From Bacteroides cellulosilyticus DSM 14838 (GTDB lineage Bacteria > Bacteroidota > Bacteroidia > Bacteroidales > Bacteroidaceae): 33,947 nt of DNA. Of this stretch, positions 18,938 through 28,030 are shown piece by piece. A program made the translations under genes and the position numbers. Position 1 is the first letter of the stretch. Every line of letters begins with the position of its first letter. The notes under the pieces were generated by a model. It was given only the letters and a program-made list of their open reading frames with translations, was not told the origin of the DNA and searched no databases. The DNA lies in assembly GCF_000158035.1 (NCBI RefSeq), contig NZ_EQ973489.1:583129-617075 (forward strand), in the 5' to 3' direction.

Positions 18938-20017
18938 ATGAACAGTCCTGATAAGCGAGTATTGGTGGGCATGAGCGGCGGTATAGACAGTACTGCCACT
19001 TGCCTGATGTTGAAAGAACAGGGGTATGAGATAGTCGGATTGACCATGTGGGTGTGGGGAGACGAACCTGTGGAAGCTCGGCAACTTGCCGGCAGTATGG
19101 GTATCGAACACCATGTGGCTGATGAACGTGAGGCTTTTCGTAAAGTAATTGTGCAGAACTTTATTGATGAATATTGTCAGGGGCGGACTCCAAATCCTTG
19201 CGTGATGTGTAATCCTACCTTTAAATTCCGCATACTAACAGAGTGGGCAGACAAACTAGGTTGCGCATTTATCTCTACCGGGCATTATAGCCGTCTGGAA
19301 GAAAAGAATGGAAAGATATATATAGTGGCCGGAGATGACGATAAGAAAGATCAGTCTTATTTCCTCTGGCGACTGGGACAGGATGTGCTGAGGCGTTGCA
19401 TTTTTCCGCTGGGCACCTATACGAAGTTGCAAGTGAGGGAATATCTGCGTGAGAAAGGTTATCAACTGAAGGCGGAAGAGGGAGAGAGCATGGAGGTTTG
19501 TTTCATCAAAGGTGATTATCGGGACTTTCTGCGTGAACATTCTCCTGAAATAGATAGTGCGATTGGTCCCGGATGGTTCGTCAGTTCCGAAGGAGTGAAG
19601 TTGGGAGAGCATAAAGGTTTTCCTTATTATACCATTGGACAACGGAAAGGGCTGGAAATAGCTTTAGGGAAACCGGCTTATGTGTTGAAGATAAATCCGC
19701 AGAAAAATACGGTGATGCTGGGTGATGCCGAACAATTGCGGACAGAATATATGTTAACCGAACAGGATAACCTTATTGATGAGCAGGAATTCTTTTCGGC
19801 TTCCGATTTGACGGTACGCATCCGTTACCGAAGCAAGCCGATTCCCTGTACGGTGAAAAGGCTGGAAGATGGGCGGTTGTTTGTACATTTCCTGTCAGAG
19901 GCATCGGCTATTGCACCCGGTCAGTCGGCTGTATTCTATATTGGAAGGCGGGTAGTAGGTGGTTCTTTCATTGCTTCCCAACGGGGTATCGGGCTGGTTA
20001 TTTCAGAAAATGAATAA
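18938..20017 (+). CDS. mnmA: tRNA-specific 2-thiouridylase
   Basis: ATP-dependent enzyme that thiolates U34 of Lys, Glu and Gln tRNAs, taking sulfur from a persulfide relay. The 359-aa protein has the PP-loop SGGIDS at 13-18, the TGHYSR adenylation segment, and the two catalytic Cys positions: C91 in NPCVMCN and C188 in [10 protein letters not shown]. The C-terminal beta-barrel is present, so it is complete. It is the first gene of a co-directional run. The S8 protease starts 16 bp after its stop. Bacteroides genomes commonly carry more than one mnmA-like gene; which one this is cannot be decided here. Confidence 0.95.
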   Translation: MNSPDKRVLVGMSGGIDSTATCLMLKEQGYEIVGLTMWVWGDEPVEARQLAGSMGIEHHVADEREAFRKVIVQNFIDEYCQGRTPNPCVMCNPTFKFRILTEWADKLGCAFISTGHYSRLEEKNGKIYIVAGDDDKKDQSYFLWRLGQDVLRRCIFPLGTYTKLQVREYLREKGYQLKAEEGESMEVCFIKGDYRDFLREHSPEIDSAIGPGWFVSSEGVKLGEHKGFPYYTIGQRKGLEIALGKPAYVLKINPQKNTVMLGDAEQLRTEYMLTEQDNLIDEQEFFSASDLTVRIRYRSKPIPCTVKRLEDGRLFVHFLSEASAIAPGQSAVFYIGRRVVGGSFIASQRGIGLVISENE

Positions 20018-20033
20018 GTAATAAAATAATAGA

Positions 20034-21404
20034 ATGAGAAAATTAATATCCTTTTTAGCCATTGCCCTGCTTGCAACAGGGGCATCGGCGCAACAAGATA
20101 CATTGAAGTATCGCATTAGTTTAAAAGATAAAGCTGCTACAGAATATTCTTTAAAAAAACCGGAGAAATACTTGTCGGCAAAAGCGATTGAGCGCCGCCG
20201 GAAGCAGAACCTTCCGATTGATTCTACAGATCTCCCGGTATGCCGTAAATATATAGATGAAATCCGCAAACAGGGAGTGAAGATTGTGGTAACGGGGAAA
20301 TGGGATAATTTTGTAACGGTGTCCTGCAACGATACGACTCTGATTGATCGTATTGCGGCACTGCCTTTTGTGCTTTCAACAGAGAAAGTCTGGATTTCTC
20401 CCAGTGCCGGCAAACCATCGATGGCGACGGAACGTGATTCTGTGTTGAACCAACCGACGATACATCCGGATAGCATTTATGGGCGTGCTATCACTCAGAT
20501 TCAGATGAGCAACGGTGACAAATTACACGAAGCGGGCTTCAAAGGGCAGGGTATGACAATTGCGGTTATTGATGCCGGATTTCATAATGTCGATAAGATT
20601 ACTGCTATGCAGAATATCCGTATTCTCGGTACAAAGGATTTTGTAAACCAACAGGCTGATATCTTTGCAGAAAGCAGCCATGGGATGAGTGTACTGTCCT
20701 GTATAGGTATGAACCGACCTGATATAATGACGGGGACGGCTCCCGAAGCTTCTTTTTGGTTGCTTCGCAGTGAGGATGAATATTCGGAACACCTGGTAGA
20801 ACAGGATTATTGGTCGGCTGCGGTTGAATTTGCCGATAGTGTGGGAGTGGATGTAATCAATACATCTTTGGGATACTACTCATTTGATGATAAATCGAAG
20901 AATTATAAATATCGAGATTTGGATGGACGTCATGCATTGATGTCGCGCCAGGCTTCCCATATTGCAGATAAAGGAATGATACTGGTATGCAGTGCCGGCA
21001 ACTCCGGTGCGGGTTCCTGGAAAAAGATCACTCCTCCGGGAGATGCTGATAATGTATTGACGGTAGGAGCGATTGACAAGAGAGCTGTACTGGCTACTTT
21101 TTCTTCCGTAGGTAATACAGCGGATCATCGTGTGAAGCCGGATGTGGTTGCGGTAGGGGTTGGATCGGATGTGATCCGTACGGATGGTAACCAGGGACGG
21201 GCTAACGGTACTTCTTTTTCTTCACCTATCATGTGCGGTATGGTGACATGTTTGTGGCAGGCTTGCCCGACGTTGACGGCAAAAGAAGTGATTGAGTTGG
21301 TGCGCCGATCCGGTGACCGTGCCGGTTTCCCGGATAATATCTACGGATATGGAGTACCTGATATGTGGAAGGCATACAATGATTATAAATCAAATAATAA
21401 ATAA
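20034..21404 (+). CDS. exported S8 (subtilisin-family) serine protease
   Basis: A 456-aa secreted protease. The signal peptide ends at GASAQQ (about residue 20). A propeptide-like region (20-150) precedes the catalytic domain with Asp180 in AVIDAG, His216 in SSHGMSVLS, the oxyanion Asn323 in CSAGNSGAG and Ser394 in NGTSFSSPIM. All triad members are present, so it should be active in the periplasm or outside the cell. The C-terminus ends directly after the catalytic domain, without a type IX sorting or other anchor domain. It follows mnmA closely and is probably co-transcribed; a repeat tract separates it from xseA. Confidence 0.93.
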   Translation: MRKLISFLAIALLATGASAQQDTLKYRISLKDKAATEYSLKKPEKYLSAKAIERRRKQNLPIDSTDLPVCRKYIDEIRKQGVKIVVTGKWDNFVTVSCNDTTLIDRIAALPFVLSTEKVWISPSAGKPSMATERDSVLNQPTIHPDSIYGRAITQIQMSNGDKLHEAGFKGQGMTIAVIDAGFHNVDKITAMQNIRILGTKDFVNQQADIFAESSHGMSVLSCIGMNRPDIMTGTAPEASFWLLRSEDEYSEHLVEQDYWSAAVEFADSVGVDVINTSLGYYSFDDKSKNYKYRDLDGRHALMSRQASHIADKGMILVCSAGNSGAGSWKKITPPGDADNVLTVGAIDKRAVLATFSSVGNTADHRVKPDVVAVGVGSDVIRTDGNQGRANGTSFSSPIMCGMVTCLWQACPTLTAKEVIELVRRSGDRAGFPDNIYGYGVPDMWKAYNDYKSNNK

Positions 21405-21410
21405 CTGATT

Positions 21411-21466
21411 ACAAGCTGTTACTCGTAGTTCGTCACTTGTAGCTGGTAGCTTGTCACTCGTAGCTG
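21411..21466. repeat. degenerate about 21-bp repeat tract before xseA
   Basis: The 68-bp gap between the protease and xseA is almost filled with variants of cactcgtagct: actcgtagttcg, tcacttgtagctgg, tagcttg, tcactcgtagctga. The period is about 21 bp for the last two full units. It also holds the inverted pair acaagct / agcttgt. It is intergenic in the middle of an apparent operon. Confidence 0.8.
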
Positions 21467-21472
21467 AACAAT

Positions 21473-22711
21473 ATGGAAGCATTATCTTTACTGGAACTTA
21501 ATGCCTTGGTGCGCCGCAGTCTTGAACAATGCCTGCCTGATGAATATTGGGTACAGGCAGAGTTGAGTGATGTGCGAACGAACAGTACCGGGCATTGCTA
21601 TCTGGAATTTATTCAGAAAGACCCCCGTAGCAATGGTCTGGTTGCAAAGGCGCGGGGTACTATCTGGTCGAATGTCTATCGGCTGCTGAAACCTTATTTT
21701 GAAGAAGCGACAGGGCAGGCTTTTGTTTCCGGTATTAAGGTACTGGTTCAGGTTACTGTCAGTTTTCACGAGCTTTATGGCTATAGTCTGACCGTACAGG
21801 ATATCGATCCTACTTATACGTTAGGAGATATGGCACGTCGTCGTCGGGAAATACTGAAGCAACTGGAAGAAGAAGGTGTCTTGACGCTGAATAAAGAGTT
21901 GGAAATGCCAACTTTGCCGCAACGCATTGCTGTGATATCCTCTCCAACAGCCGCAGGCTATGGTGATTTCTGCCATCAGTTAAAGAATAATCCCAGAAAC
22001 TTTTTCTTTTATACAGAATTGTTTCCCGCCTTGATGCAAGGCGATAGGGTAGAAGAATCTGTATTAGCAGCTTTGGATCTAATCTTAAATCGTCAGAATG
22101 ATTTTGATGCCGTAGTCATCATCCGTGGCGGTGGAGCAACTTCCGATCTTTCCGGTTTTGATACGTATTTGCTTGCTGCCGCTTGTGCCCAATTTCCGTT
22201 GCCTATAATTACCGGAATAGGGCATGAAAGAGATGATACGGTACTCGATTCTGTGGCGCACACCCGTGTGAAAACCCCGACTGCTGCTGCAGAGTATCTT
22301 ATAAATTGCATGGATCTTGCTGCTGATGAACTGGAAGTGCTTATCACCCAATTGCACGACAGCGTGATTTCCCGTTTGACGGAGGAACATCGAAGGCTGG
22401 CCTTGTATAGAAACCGTATTCCTTCTGCTGTTGTCCGTCGCGTATCTGATGCCAAGCTTGCATTGCTTACCGCCCGGAAGGATATCTCACAGGCTGTTAC
22501 AACCTCTCTCGCGCGCCAGCAGCATCGCCTGGATTTGTTGCGGCAGCGTCTTGTAGATGCTTCGCCAGAGAAAATGCTTGCCCGTGGCTATAGCATTACT
22601 TTGAAAGATGGAAAAGTAGTGAAAGATGCCACCCTCTTGAATGAAAAAGATGAAATACTCACCCGTTTTTACCGGGGTGAAGTGACCTCCGTCGTAAATC
22701 ATAAATCATAA
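21473..22711 (+). CDS. xseA: exodeoxyribonuclease VII large subunit
   Basis: Catalytic subunit of exonuclease VII, which degrades single-stranded DNA from both ends. The 412-aa protein has the N-terminal OB-fold (about 1-105; LSDVRTNSTGHCYLEF) and a catalytic domain with SSPTAAGYGDF, IIRGGGATSDLSGFDT and GIGHERDDTVLD. A C-terminal helical region follows. The next gene, xseB, begins 10 bp later, giving the usual pairing. It is complete, with normal motifs. Confidence 0.96.
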   Translation: MEALSLLELNALVRRSLEQCLPDEYWVQAELSDVRTNSTGHCYLEFIQKDPRSNGLVAKARGTIWSNVYRLLKPYFEEATGQAFVSGIKVLVQVTVSFHELYGYSLTVQDIDPTYTLGDMARRRREILKQLEEEGVLTLNKELEMPTLPQRIAVISSPTAAGYGDFCHQLKNNPRNFFFYTELFPALMQGDRVEESVLAALDLILNRQNDFDAVVIIRGGGATSDLSGFDTYLLAAACAQFPLPIITGIGHERDDTVLDSVAHTRVKTPTAAAEYLINCMDLAADELEVLITQLHDSVISRLTEEHRRLALYRNRIPSAVVRRVSDAKLALLTARKDISQAVTTSLARQQHRLDLLRQRLVDASPEKMLARGYSITLKDGKVVKDATLLNEKDEILTRFYRGEVTSVVNHKS

Positions 22712-22720
22712 AATATTCCT

Positions 22721-22936
22721 ATGTCTACTTCAAAGAAAAAAGAAACCTATTCCCAAGCCATGGAGCGCTTGGAGAAGATTGTCCGTCAAATAGACAATAA
22801 TGAATTGGAAATTGATGCGCTTGCCGAAAAAATAAAGGAAGCGAATGAGATTATTGCGTTTTGCAGCGATAAATTGACCAAAGCTGACAAGGAAATCGAA
22901 AAATTACTGTCGGAGAAGCGGGAAAGTGAAGAATAA
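22721..22936 (+). CDS. xseB: exodeoxyribonuclease VII small subunit
   Basis: A 71-aa helical protein that binds the large subunit in multiple copies. It matches the family pattern YSQAMERLEKIVRQIDNNEL followed by a leucine-rich coiled coil and an acidic end. The normal XseB length is 60-80 aa. It starts 10 bp after xseA; ilvE follows 52 bp later. Confidence 0.95.
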   Translation: MSTSKKKETYSQAMERLEKIVRQIDNNELEIDALAEKIKEANEIIAFCSDKLTKADKEIEKLLSEKRESEE

Positions 22937-22988
22937 AGACTAAATTTGTTGCAGAATGTACGTAATGAGATTACTAATACTTTGAGAT

Positions 22989-24008
22989 ATGAAAGAAATA
23001 GATTGGTCTAATCTGTCATTCGGATACATGAAGACAGATTACAATGTGAGAATTAATTTCCGCGAAGGTGAGTGGGGAAAACTTGAAATCAGCAGTAGCG
23101 AACTTATCAATCTGCACATGGCAGCTACCTGTCTGCATTATGGACAGGAAGCGTTTGAAGGCTTAAAGGCATTCCGTGGCAAAGATGGTAAGGTGCGTAT
23201 TTTCCGTTTGGAAGAGAATGCTGCCCGCTTGCAGTCTACGTGTCGTGGTATCATGATGGCAGAATTGCCGACAGAACGTTTCAAAGAAGCTGTGCTGACA
23301 GCGGTGAAAATGAACGAACGCTTTATACCGCCTTACGAGAGCGGTGCTTCCCTTTATATCCGTCCGTTGCTGATTGGAACCGGGGCACAGGTGGGGGTGC
23401 GTCCTTCCAATGAATATATGTTCCTGATATTTGTTACTCCGGTAGGTCCGTACTTTAAAGGCGGTTTTGCAGCTACTCCTTATGTCATTACACGTAAGTA
23501 TGACCGTGCTGCTCCGCTTGGAACTGGTATTTATAAAATCGGTGGTAACTATGCAGCTAGCTTGCGTGCCAGCCACGAAGCACATGCGGCAGGGTATTCC
23601 GCAGAGTTCTATCTGGATGCAAAGGAGAAGAAGTACATCGACGAGTGCGGCGCTGCCAACTTCTTCGGAATAAAAGATAATACTTATATTACTCCTCTGT
23701 CTACTTCCATTCTGCCATCCATTACCAATAAGAGCTTGATGCAGTTGGCCGAAGATATGGGCATGAAGGTGGAACGTCGTCCGGTGGCTGAAGAAGAACT
23801 TACTACGTTCGAGGAAGCCGGTGCATGTGGTACGGCTGCGGTGATTAGCCCGATTGAGCGCATAGATGATCCTGAAAACGGACATTCTTATGTAATAGCC
23901 AAGGACGGCAAACCGGGACCTGTCTGCACGAAGTTGTACAACAAATTGCGTGGTATTCAATATGGTGACGAACCTGACACGCATGGCTGGGTAACCATTG
24001 TGGAATAA
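22989..24008 (+). CDS. ilvE: branched-chain amino acid aminotransferase
   Basis: PLP enzyme (fold type IV) for the last step of Leu/Ile/Val synthesis or the first step of their breakdown, transferring the amino group with glutamate/2-oxoglutarate. The 339-aa protein belongs to the long (BCAT II) branch. The PLP lysine is K183 in GIYKIGGNYAASL. Other family blocks are YGQEAFEGLKAFRG, YIRPLLIGTG and DECGAANFFGI, plus EEAGACGTAAVISPI. It is complete. trmB starts 3 bp after its stop, so the two are translationally close, although their functions are unrelated. Confidence 0.95.
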   Translation: MKEIDWSNLSFGYMKTDYNVRINFREGEWGKLEISSSELINLHMAATCLHYGQEAFEGLKAFRGKDGKVRIFRLEENAARLQSTCRGIMMAELPTERFKEAVLTAVKMNERFIPPYESGASLYIRPLLIGTGAQVGVRPSNEYMFLIFVTPVGPYFKGGFAATPYVITRKYDRAAPLGTGIYKIGGNYAASLRASHEAHAAGYSAEFYLDAKEKKYIDECGAANFFGIKDNTYITPLSTSILPSITNKSLMQLAEDMGMKVERRPVAEEELTTFEEAGACGTAAVISPIERIDDPENGHSYVIAKDGKPGPVCTKLYNKLRGIQYGDEPDTHGWVTIVE

Positions 24009-24011
24009 CGC

Positions 24012-24770
24012 ATGAGTAAAGGTAAGTTAGCGAAGTTTGCCGATATGGCAAGTTATCCGCATGTGTTCGAATATCCTTATTCAGCAGTAGATAACGTGCC
24101 CTTTGAGATGAAAGGAAAATGGAACGAGTCATTCTTCGGGAATGACCGTCCCATTGTTTTGGAATTAGGTTGCGGACGTGGTGAATATACCGTCGGGCTG
24201 GGACGATTGTTTCCTGATAAGAATTTTATCGGAGTGGATATTAAAGGTTCCCGTATGTGGTCCGGTGCTACGGAGTCATTACAGGCAGGCATGAAGAATG
24301 TTGCCTTTTTGCGTACGAACATTGAAATAATCGACCGCTTTTTCTCGGAAAATGAAGTGAGTGAAATCTGGTTGACGTTCTCTGATCCGCAAATGAAGAA
24401 AGCTACCAAGCGCCTTACTTCCACTTATTTCATGGAACGTTATCGTAAATTCCTAAAACCGGATGGTATTGTTCATCTCAAGACAGATAGTAACTTTATG
24501 TTCACTTATACCCGTTGTATGATCGAGGAAAATCATCTTCCGATGGATGTGCTGACAGAAGATCTGTATCACTCCGGCATGGCTGATGAAATTCTCAGCA
24601 TCAAAACCTATTACGAGCAACAGTGGTTGGACCGTGGATTGAACATCAAGTATATCAAGTTCCATCTGCCGAAGGAAGGCGAACTGCACGAACCCGATGT
24701 GGAAATAGAGTTAGATGAGTATCGCAGTTATAACCGCAGTAAGCGGAGTGGGCTGCAAACTTCAAAATAA
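24012..24770 (+). CDS. trmB: tRNA (guanine-N7-)-methyltransferase
   Basis: SAM-dependent enzyme that methylates G46 of tRNAs. The 252-aa protein has the SAM site [16 protein letters not shown] (49-64) followed by [11 protein letters not shown]. The family tRNA/catalytic motif is seen as [15 protein letters not shown] (about 122-136), a Bacteroidetes variant of FPDPWxKxRHxKRR. The C-terminus is Lys/Arg-rich. It sits between ilvE (3 bp) and mrp (10 bp) and is surely in the same transcript. Confidence 0.93.
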   Translation: MSKGKLAKFADMASYPHVFEYPYSAVDNVPFEMKGKWNESFFGNDRPIVLELGCGRGEYTVGLGRLFPDKNFIGVDIKGSRMWSGATESLQAGMKNVAFLRTNIEIIDRFFSENEVSEIWLTFSDPQMKKATKRLTSTYFMERYRKFLKPDGIVHLKTDSNFMFTYTRCMIEENHLPMDVLTEDLYHSGMADEILSIKTYYEQQWLDRGLNIKYIKFHLPKEGELHEPDVEIELDEYRSYNRSKRSGLQTSK

Positions 24771-24780
24771 AAAAAGAGTA

Positions 24781-25881
24781 ATGACACTTTATCCTAAACT
24801 AATTTTAGATGCACTGGCCACAGTGCGATATCCCGGTACCGGAAAGAATCTGGTTGAGGCGGAAATGATTGCCGATAATTTACGTATTGACGGGATGAAA
24901 GTTAGTTTCTCACTGATATTTGAGAAACCGACCGATCCTTTCATGAAATCTGTAATAAAGGCAGCGGAGGCGGCTATTCATACGTATGTATCTGATGAGG
25001 TAGAAATAACCATTACTACGGAAAGCAAACAGGCAGCACGTCCCGAACCAGGCAAATTATTGCCTCAAGTAAAGAATATTATCGGTGTTTCTTCCGGTAA
25101 GGGTGGCGTAGGTAAATCAACGGTAGCTGCTAACCTCGCAGTATCTTTGGCGAAGTTGGGTTACAAGGTTGGTTTGTTGGATGCCGATATTTTCGGACCA
25201 TCCATGCCGAAGATGTTTCAGGTGGAGGATGCGCGTCCTTATGCTGAACACGTAGACGGTCGTGACCTGATTGTACCGGTTGAGAAGTATGGTATCAAAT
25301 TGCTTTCTATTGGTTTCTTCGTTGATCCTGATCAGGCTACGTTGTGGCGTGGCGGCATGGCAAGCAATGCCTTGAAACAGCTGATAGGGGATGCGAATTG
25401 GGGAGAGCTTGACTATTTCTTAATCGACCTTCCTCCCGGAACGAGTGATATTCACCTGACAGTGGTTCAGACATTGGCACTGACAGGAGCTATCGTAGTC
25501 AGTACACCGCAGGCTGTGGCATTGGCAGATGCCCGCAAAGGTATCAACATGTTTATCAATGATAAGGTGAATGTGCCTATTCTCGGTTTGGTAGAGAATA
25601 TGGCCTGGTTTACACCTGCCGAACTTCCGGAGAATAAATACTATATCTTTGGAAAGGAAGGTGCCAAGAAGCTGGCGGAAGAAATGAATGTGCCTTTGTT
25701 GGGGCAAATTCCTATTGTACAAAGCATTTGCGAAAGTGGCGATAAGGGTACTCCGGTAGCACTTGACGAGAATACCGTGACCGGACGCGCTTTCCTGCAA
25801 TTAGCGGCAAGCGTGGTTCGCCAAGTAGATAAGCGGAATGTGGAGATGGCACCGACAGAAGTAGTGAAGATGCATAAATAA
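24781..25881 (+). CDS. mrp: Mrp/ApbC-type P-loop ATPase, iron-sulfur carrier family
   Basis: Cytosolic ATPase of the Mrp/NBP35 family, thought to carry and deliver iron-sulfur clusters. From the ATG at 24781 it is 366 aa: an N-terminal MIP18/DUF59 domain (about 5-80), then the ParA-like ATPase with the deviant Walker A GKGGVGKST (106-114) and YFLIDLPPGTSDIHL. The frame is also open back to 24715, inside trmB, but the first Met giving a normal DUF59 start is 24781. In many Mrp proteins a CxxC follows the VENM motif; here the segment reads LVENMAWFTPAELPENKYY and has no Cys. Cluster binding by the usual bridging Cys pair therefore looks absent. Confidence 0.93.
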   Translation: MTLYPKLILDALATVRYPGTGKNLVEAEMIADNLRIDGMKVSFSLIFEKPTDPFMKSVIKAAEAAIHTYVSDEVEITITTESKQAARPEPGKLLPQVKNIIGVSSGKGGVGKSTVAANLAVSLAKLGYKVGLLDADIFGPSMPKMFQVEDARPYAEHVDGRDLIVPVEKYGIKLLSIGFFVDPDQATLWRGGMASNALKQLIGDANWGELDYFLIDLPPGTSDIHLTVVQTLALTGAIVVSTPQAVALADARKGINMFINDKVNVPILGLVENMAWFTPAELPENKYYIFGKEGAKKLAEEMNVPLLGQIPIVQSICESGDKGTPVALDENTVTGRAFLQLAASVVRQVDKRNVEMAPTEVVKMHK

Positions 25882-25884
25882 ATG

Positions 25885-25947
25885 GTTATCTGCATCCTAC
25901 TCTTGATTGTGCTGTTAAAAATCAGGAGTAGGACATTGCAGATAATC
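25885..25947. terminator. imperfect hairpin after mrp
   Basis: The arm gttatctgcatcctactc (from 25885) pairs with a complementary arm at 25921-25947 containing gagtaggacattgcagataa, with a 3-nt bulge and a 13-nt loop. It lies between the convergent ends of mrp and the M56 gene and is probably a shared terminator. Confidence 0.55.
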
Positions 25948-25985
25948 TTTATGTGAGAGAGAATTAATGTTGAAAAGAGATTGTT

Positions 25986-28013
25986 TTATTGTAATCTGAA
26001 TACGATAGGGAATGTATATTTTACGTTGACCGGCATTCCTCTTTGTGTACCAGGTTTCCATTTAGGCATACTTGCAGTGACACGAATTGCTTCTGTATCC
26101 AATAAGGGGTCTACGGGCTGGGTAACTTTGGGATTGGTTACATTACCGTTCTTATCAATGATGACTTGCATTATGACTCGTCCTTGGATTCCGGCTTTTT
26201 GTGCCTCTACCGGATATTTGATATTCTTAGACAGATATTGCATCAGTCCTCCCATGCCACCGGCAAATTCAGGCATGTTTTCAACCACTTCAAAAACTGG
26301 GTCTTCCTCTGCAGGAGCTTGTTTGGAGGCATACCCCACAACAACGGTTTCATCAATTTTAGGTATAGGCTTATACTCCTCTTTTTGACCATCATCCGAT
26401 AAGCGGAACATAACAGGTACCGTATATTTAACTCGGACAGGTTGGCCTTTTTGCATGCCGGGTTTCCATTTAGGCATTAAACTGATAACACGTATAGCTT
26501 CACCATCCAAATCCGGATCGACTCCACGAATGATTTTGGGTTCAGAAATTGAGCCATCTTTATTGACGACAAATTGCACTGTAACTCGACCTTGCGTATG
26601 GTTTTTCTGTGCATTAATGGGATATTGAATGTTTTTCGACAGGAATTGCATCAGTCCTGACATGCCGCCATCAGGGAATTCAGGCATTATTTCTACTACT
26701 TCAAACACCGGGTTGTTAGGATCATTGGAAGGCGGATTCTGCCATTGGTCATCCATGACGATCTTTAGATTGGTTCTCTCTTTTTGATCGTATCGGATTC
26801 CTTTCAGCATATATTTATCGTTTTTATTCCATATGACTCCTATATGGGCATTCTCAAAAGCCATGAAAGAGAAATTCCCATTTTTGTCTGTAACAAATGA
26901 TTGATTTTGAGGGAGTTTGTGGCTACCATCAATGAGAAGTTCGGCGCCTTCCACCGGCTTTCCGTCTTTATCCACTACTTTTCCTTTGTAGGTCACGAGT
27001 TTGTCCTTATCCTGTTGTGATATGGGCGTTTCCACCGGTATTGCTTCAGTAGCAACTTCCATCTCCGGCGTTGTTGAATTGGACGCCAGATTCTCTTCTA
27101 CAGCTTCTATGACATCTTTTGCCATCTCCTTCGTGGTACGGGCCACGGCTTCGATATTGCTGATTATCATAAGTAAGGCTGCCAAGGGGAGAAACATAAG
27201 GTATTTAGTTCTCCCTATTTCTCGGGTTCTCTTTTTGTTCATCATTTTGATGCGTTTTTTTAAAGGTAATACATTAAAACTGTTATAGATAGTTGCTGCA
27301 GCCTTATGGTGTGATAATCCTAACAGGTGATACTGATAGGCTTTAGAGTCATGTCCGGTTTCCAGTACGCGGTTGTCCGCCAGATATTCCAGATTAGTGC
27401 GGATTTCCCGTTTCATGAGCCAGGCAAAAGGATTGAACCAGCAAAATATACATACAATCTCACTGACAAGTACATCAATGGAATGCCATTGGTTGGCATG
27501 AGTTTGTTCGTGGGTTAATATTTCGCTTAGTTCATCTTCTGTATGTGAAGTCGGATGGATAAAAATCCAGTGGAAGAAGGAAAAAGGTCCGCTTGCTTGT
27601 CTGAGCAGATGTACATTCGTATTTCCTATCTTTGCTTTCCGGCAACGGAAAGCTAAACGGATAATTCCAGCCAACTGTATGAAAAAGCGGATCGCTAATA
27701 CAATTACCATTCCCCAATAAGCAAAACCGACCGTTTGGAGCAGTAGGGTTTTCCAGTCGGAAGTTGCCTGTTCCGGTGTTATCGTAAATTCCGGTAAAAC
27801 GATGTCAGCGTATAAATCTGCCATGGCTACCATAGGCTCCTGTTCCGTGATCCATGTCTGTATATTCAGTAGCGGATAGACGGCAGAAATGGCAAAGAAA
27901 CAGAGCAAAGCGGCTCTGCGCCACGTGAAGAACGTGTCTTTATAGAAAAATAGCCGGTAGAACGCATAAAATAGCGCAATGGCTACATTGATTTTTAGAA
28001 AATAAGCTAACAT
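25986..28013 (-). CDS. BlaR1-like M56 membrane metallopeptidase with two TonB C-terminal domains
   Basis: A 675-aa membrane sensor-protease. Transmembrane helices near 4-22, 34-50 and 97-120 surround the M56 domain, with zinc motif HEQTH at 168-172 and a further Glu in NLEYLAD (E209). Another helix at about 283-300 leads to the periplasmic part. There, a carboxypeptidase-regulatory-like beta domain (YKGKVVDKDGKPVEGAEL, about 344-420) precedes two TonB C-terminal domains (about 445-545 and 580-675). These two are clear internal duplicates, e.g. MPEFPDGGMSGLMQFLSKNI against MPEFAGGMGGLMQYLSKNI. The linker holds ETVVVGYASK, like the SusC plug motif. It is last in the blaI-tlpA-M56 operon and is the likely signal receiver that inactivates the BlaI repressor. 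Confidence 0.9.
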   Translation of the reverse strand: MLAYFLKINVAIALFYAFYRLFFYKDTFFTWRRAALLCFFAISAVYPLLNIQTWITEQEPMVAMADLYADIVLPEFTITPEQATSDWKTLLLQTVGFAYWGMVIVLAIRFFIQLAGIIRLAFRCRKAKIGNTNVHLLRQASGPFSFFHWIFIHPTSHTEDELSEILTHEQTHANQWHSIDVLVSEIVCIFCWFNPFAWLMKREIRTNLEYLADNRVLETGHDSKAYQYHLLGLSHHKAAATIYNSFNVLPLKKRIKMMNKKRTREIGRTKYLMFLPLAALLMIISNIEAVARTTKEMAKDVIEAVEENLASNSTTPEMEVATEAIPVETPISQQDKDKLVTYKGKVVDKDGKPVEGAELLIDGSHKLPQNQSFVTDKNGNFSFMAFENAHIGVIWNKNDKYMLKGIRYDQKERTNLKIVMDDQWQNPPSNDPNNPVFEVVEIMPEFPDGGMSGLMQFLSKNIQYPINAQKNHTQGRVTVQFVVNKDGSISEPKIIRGVDPDLDGEAIRVISLMPKWKPGMQKGQPVRVKYTVPVMFRLSDDGQKEEYKPIPKIDETVVVGYASKQAPAEEDPVFEVVENMPEFAGGMGGLMQYLSKNIKYPVEAQKAGIQGRVIMQVIIDKNGNVTNPKVTQPVDPLLDTEAIRVTASMPKWKPGTQRGMPVNVKYTFPIVFRLQ

Positions 28014-28030
28014 CTTGATTTGTTTTGTTA

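Noticed and set aside
23163..23984. 273-aa antisense open frame opposite ilvE
   Set aside because: It is Cys/His/Ser-rich with no family similarity and opposite a clear aminotransferase.
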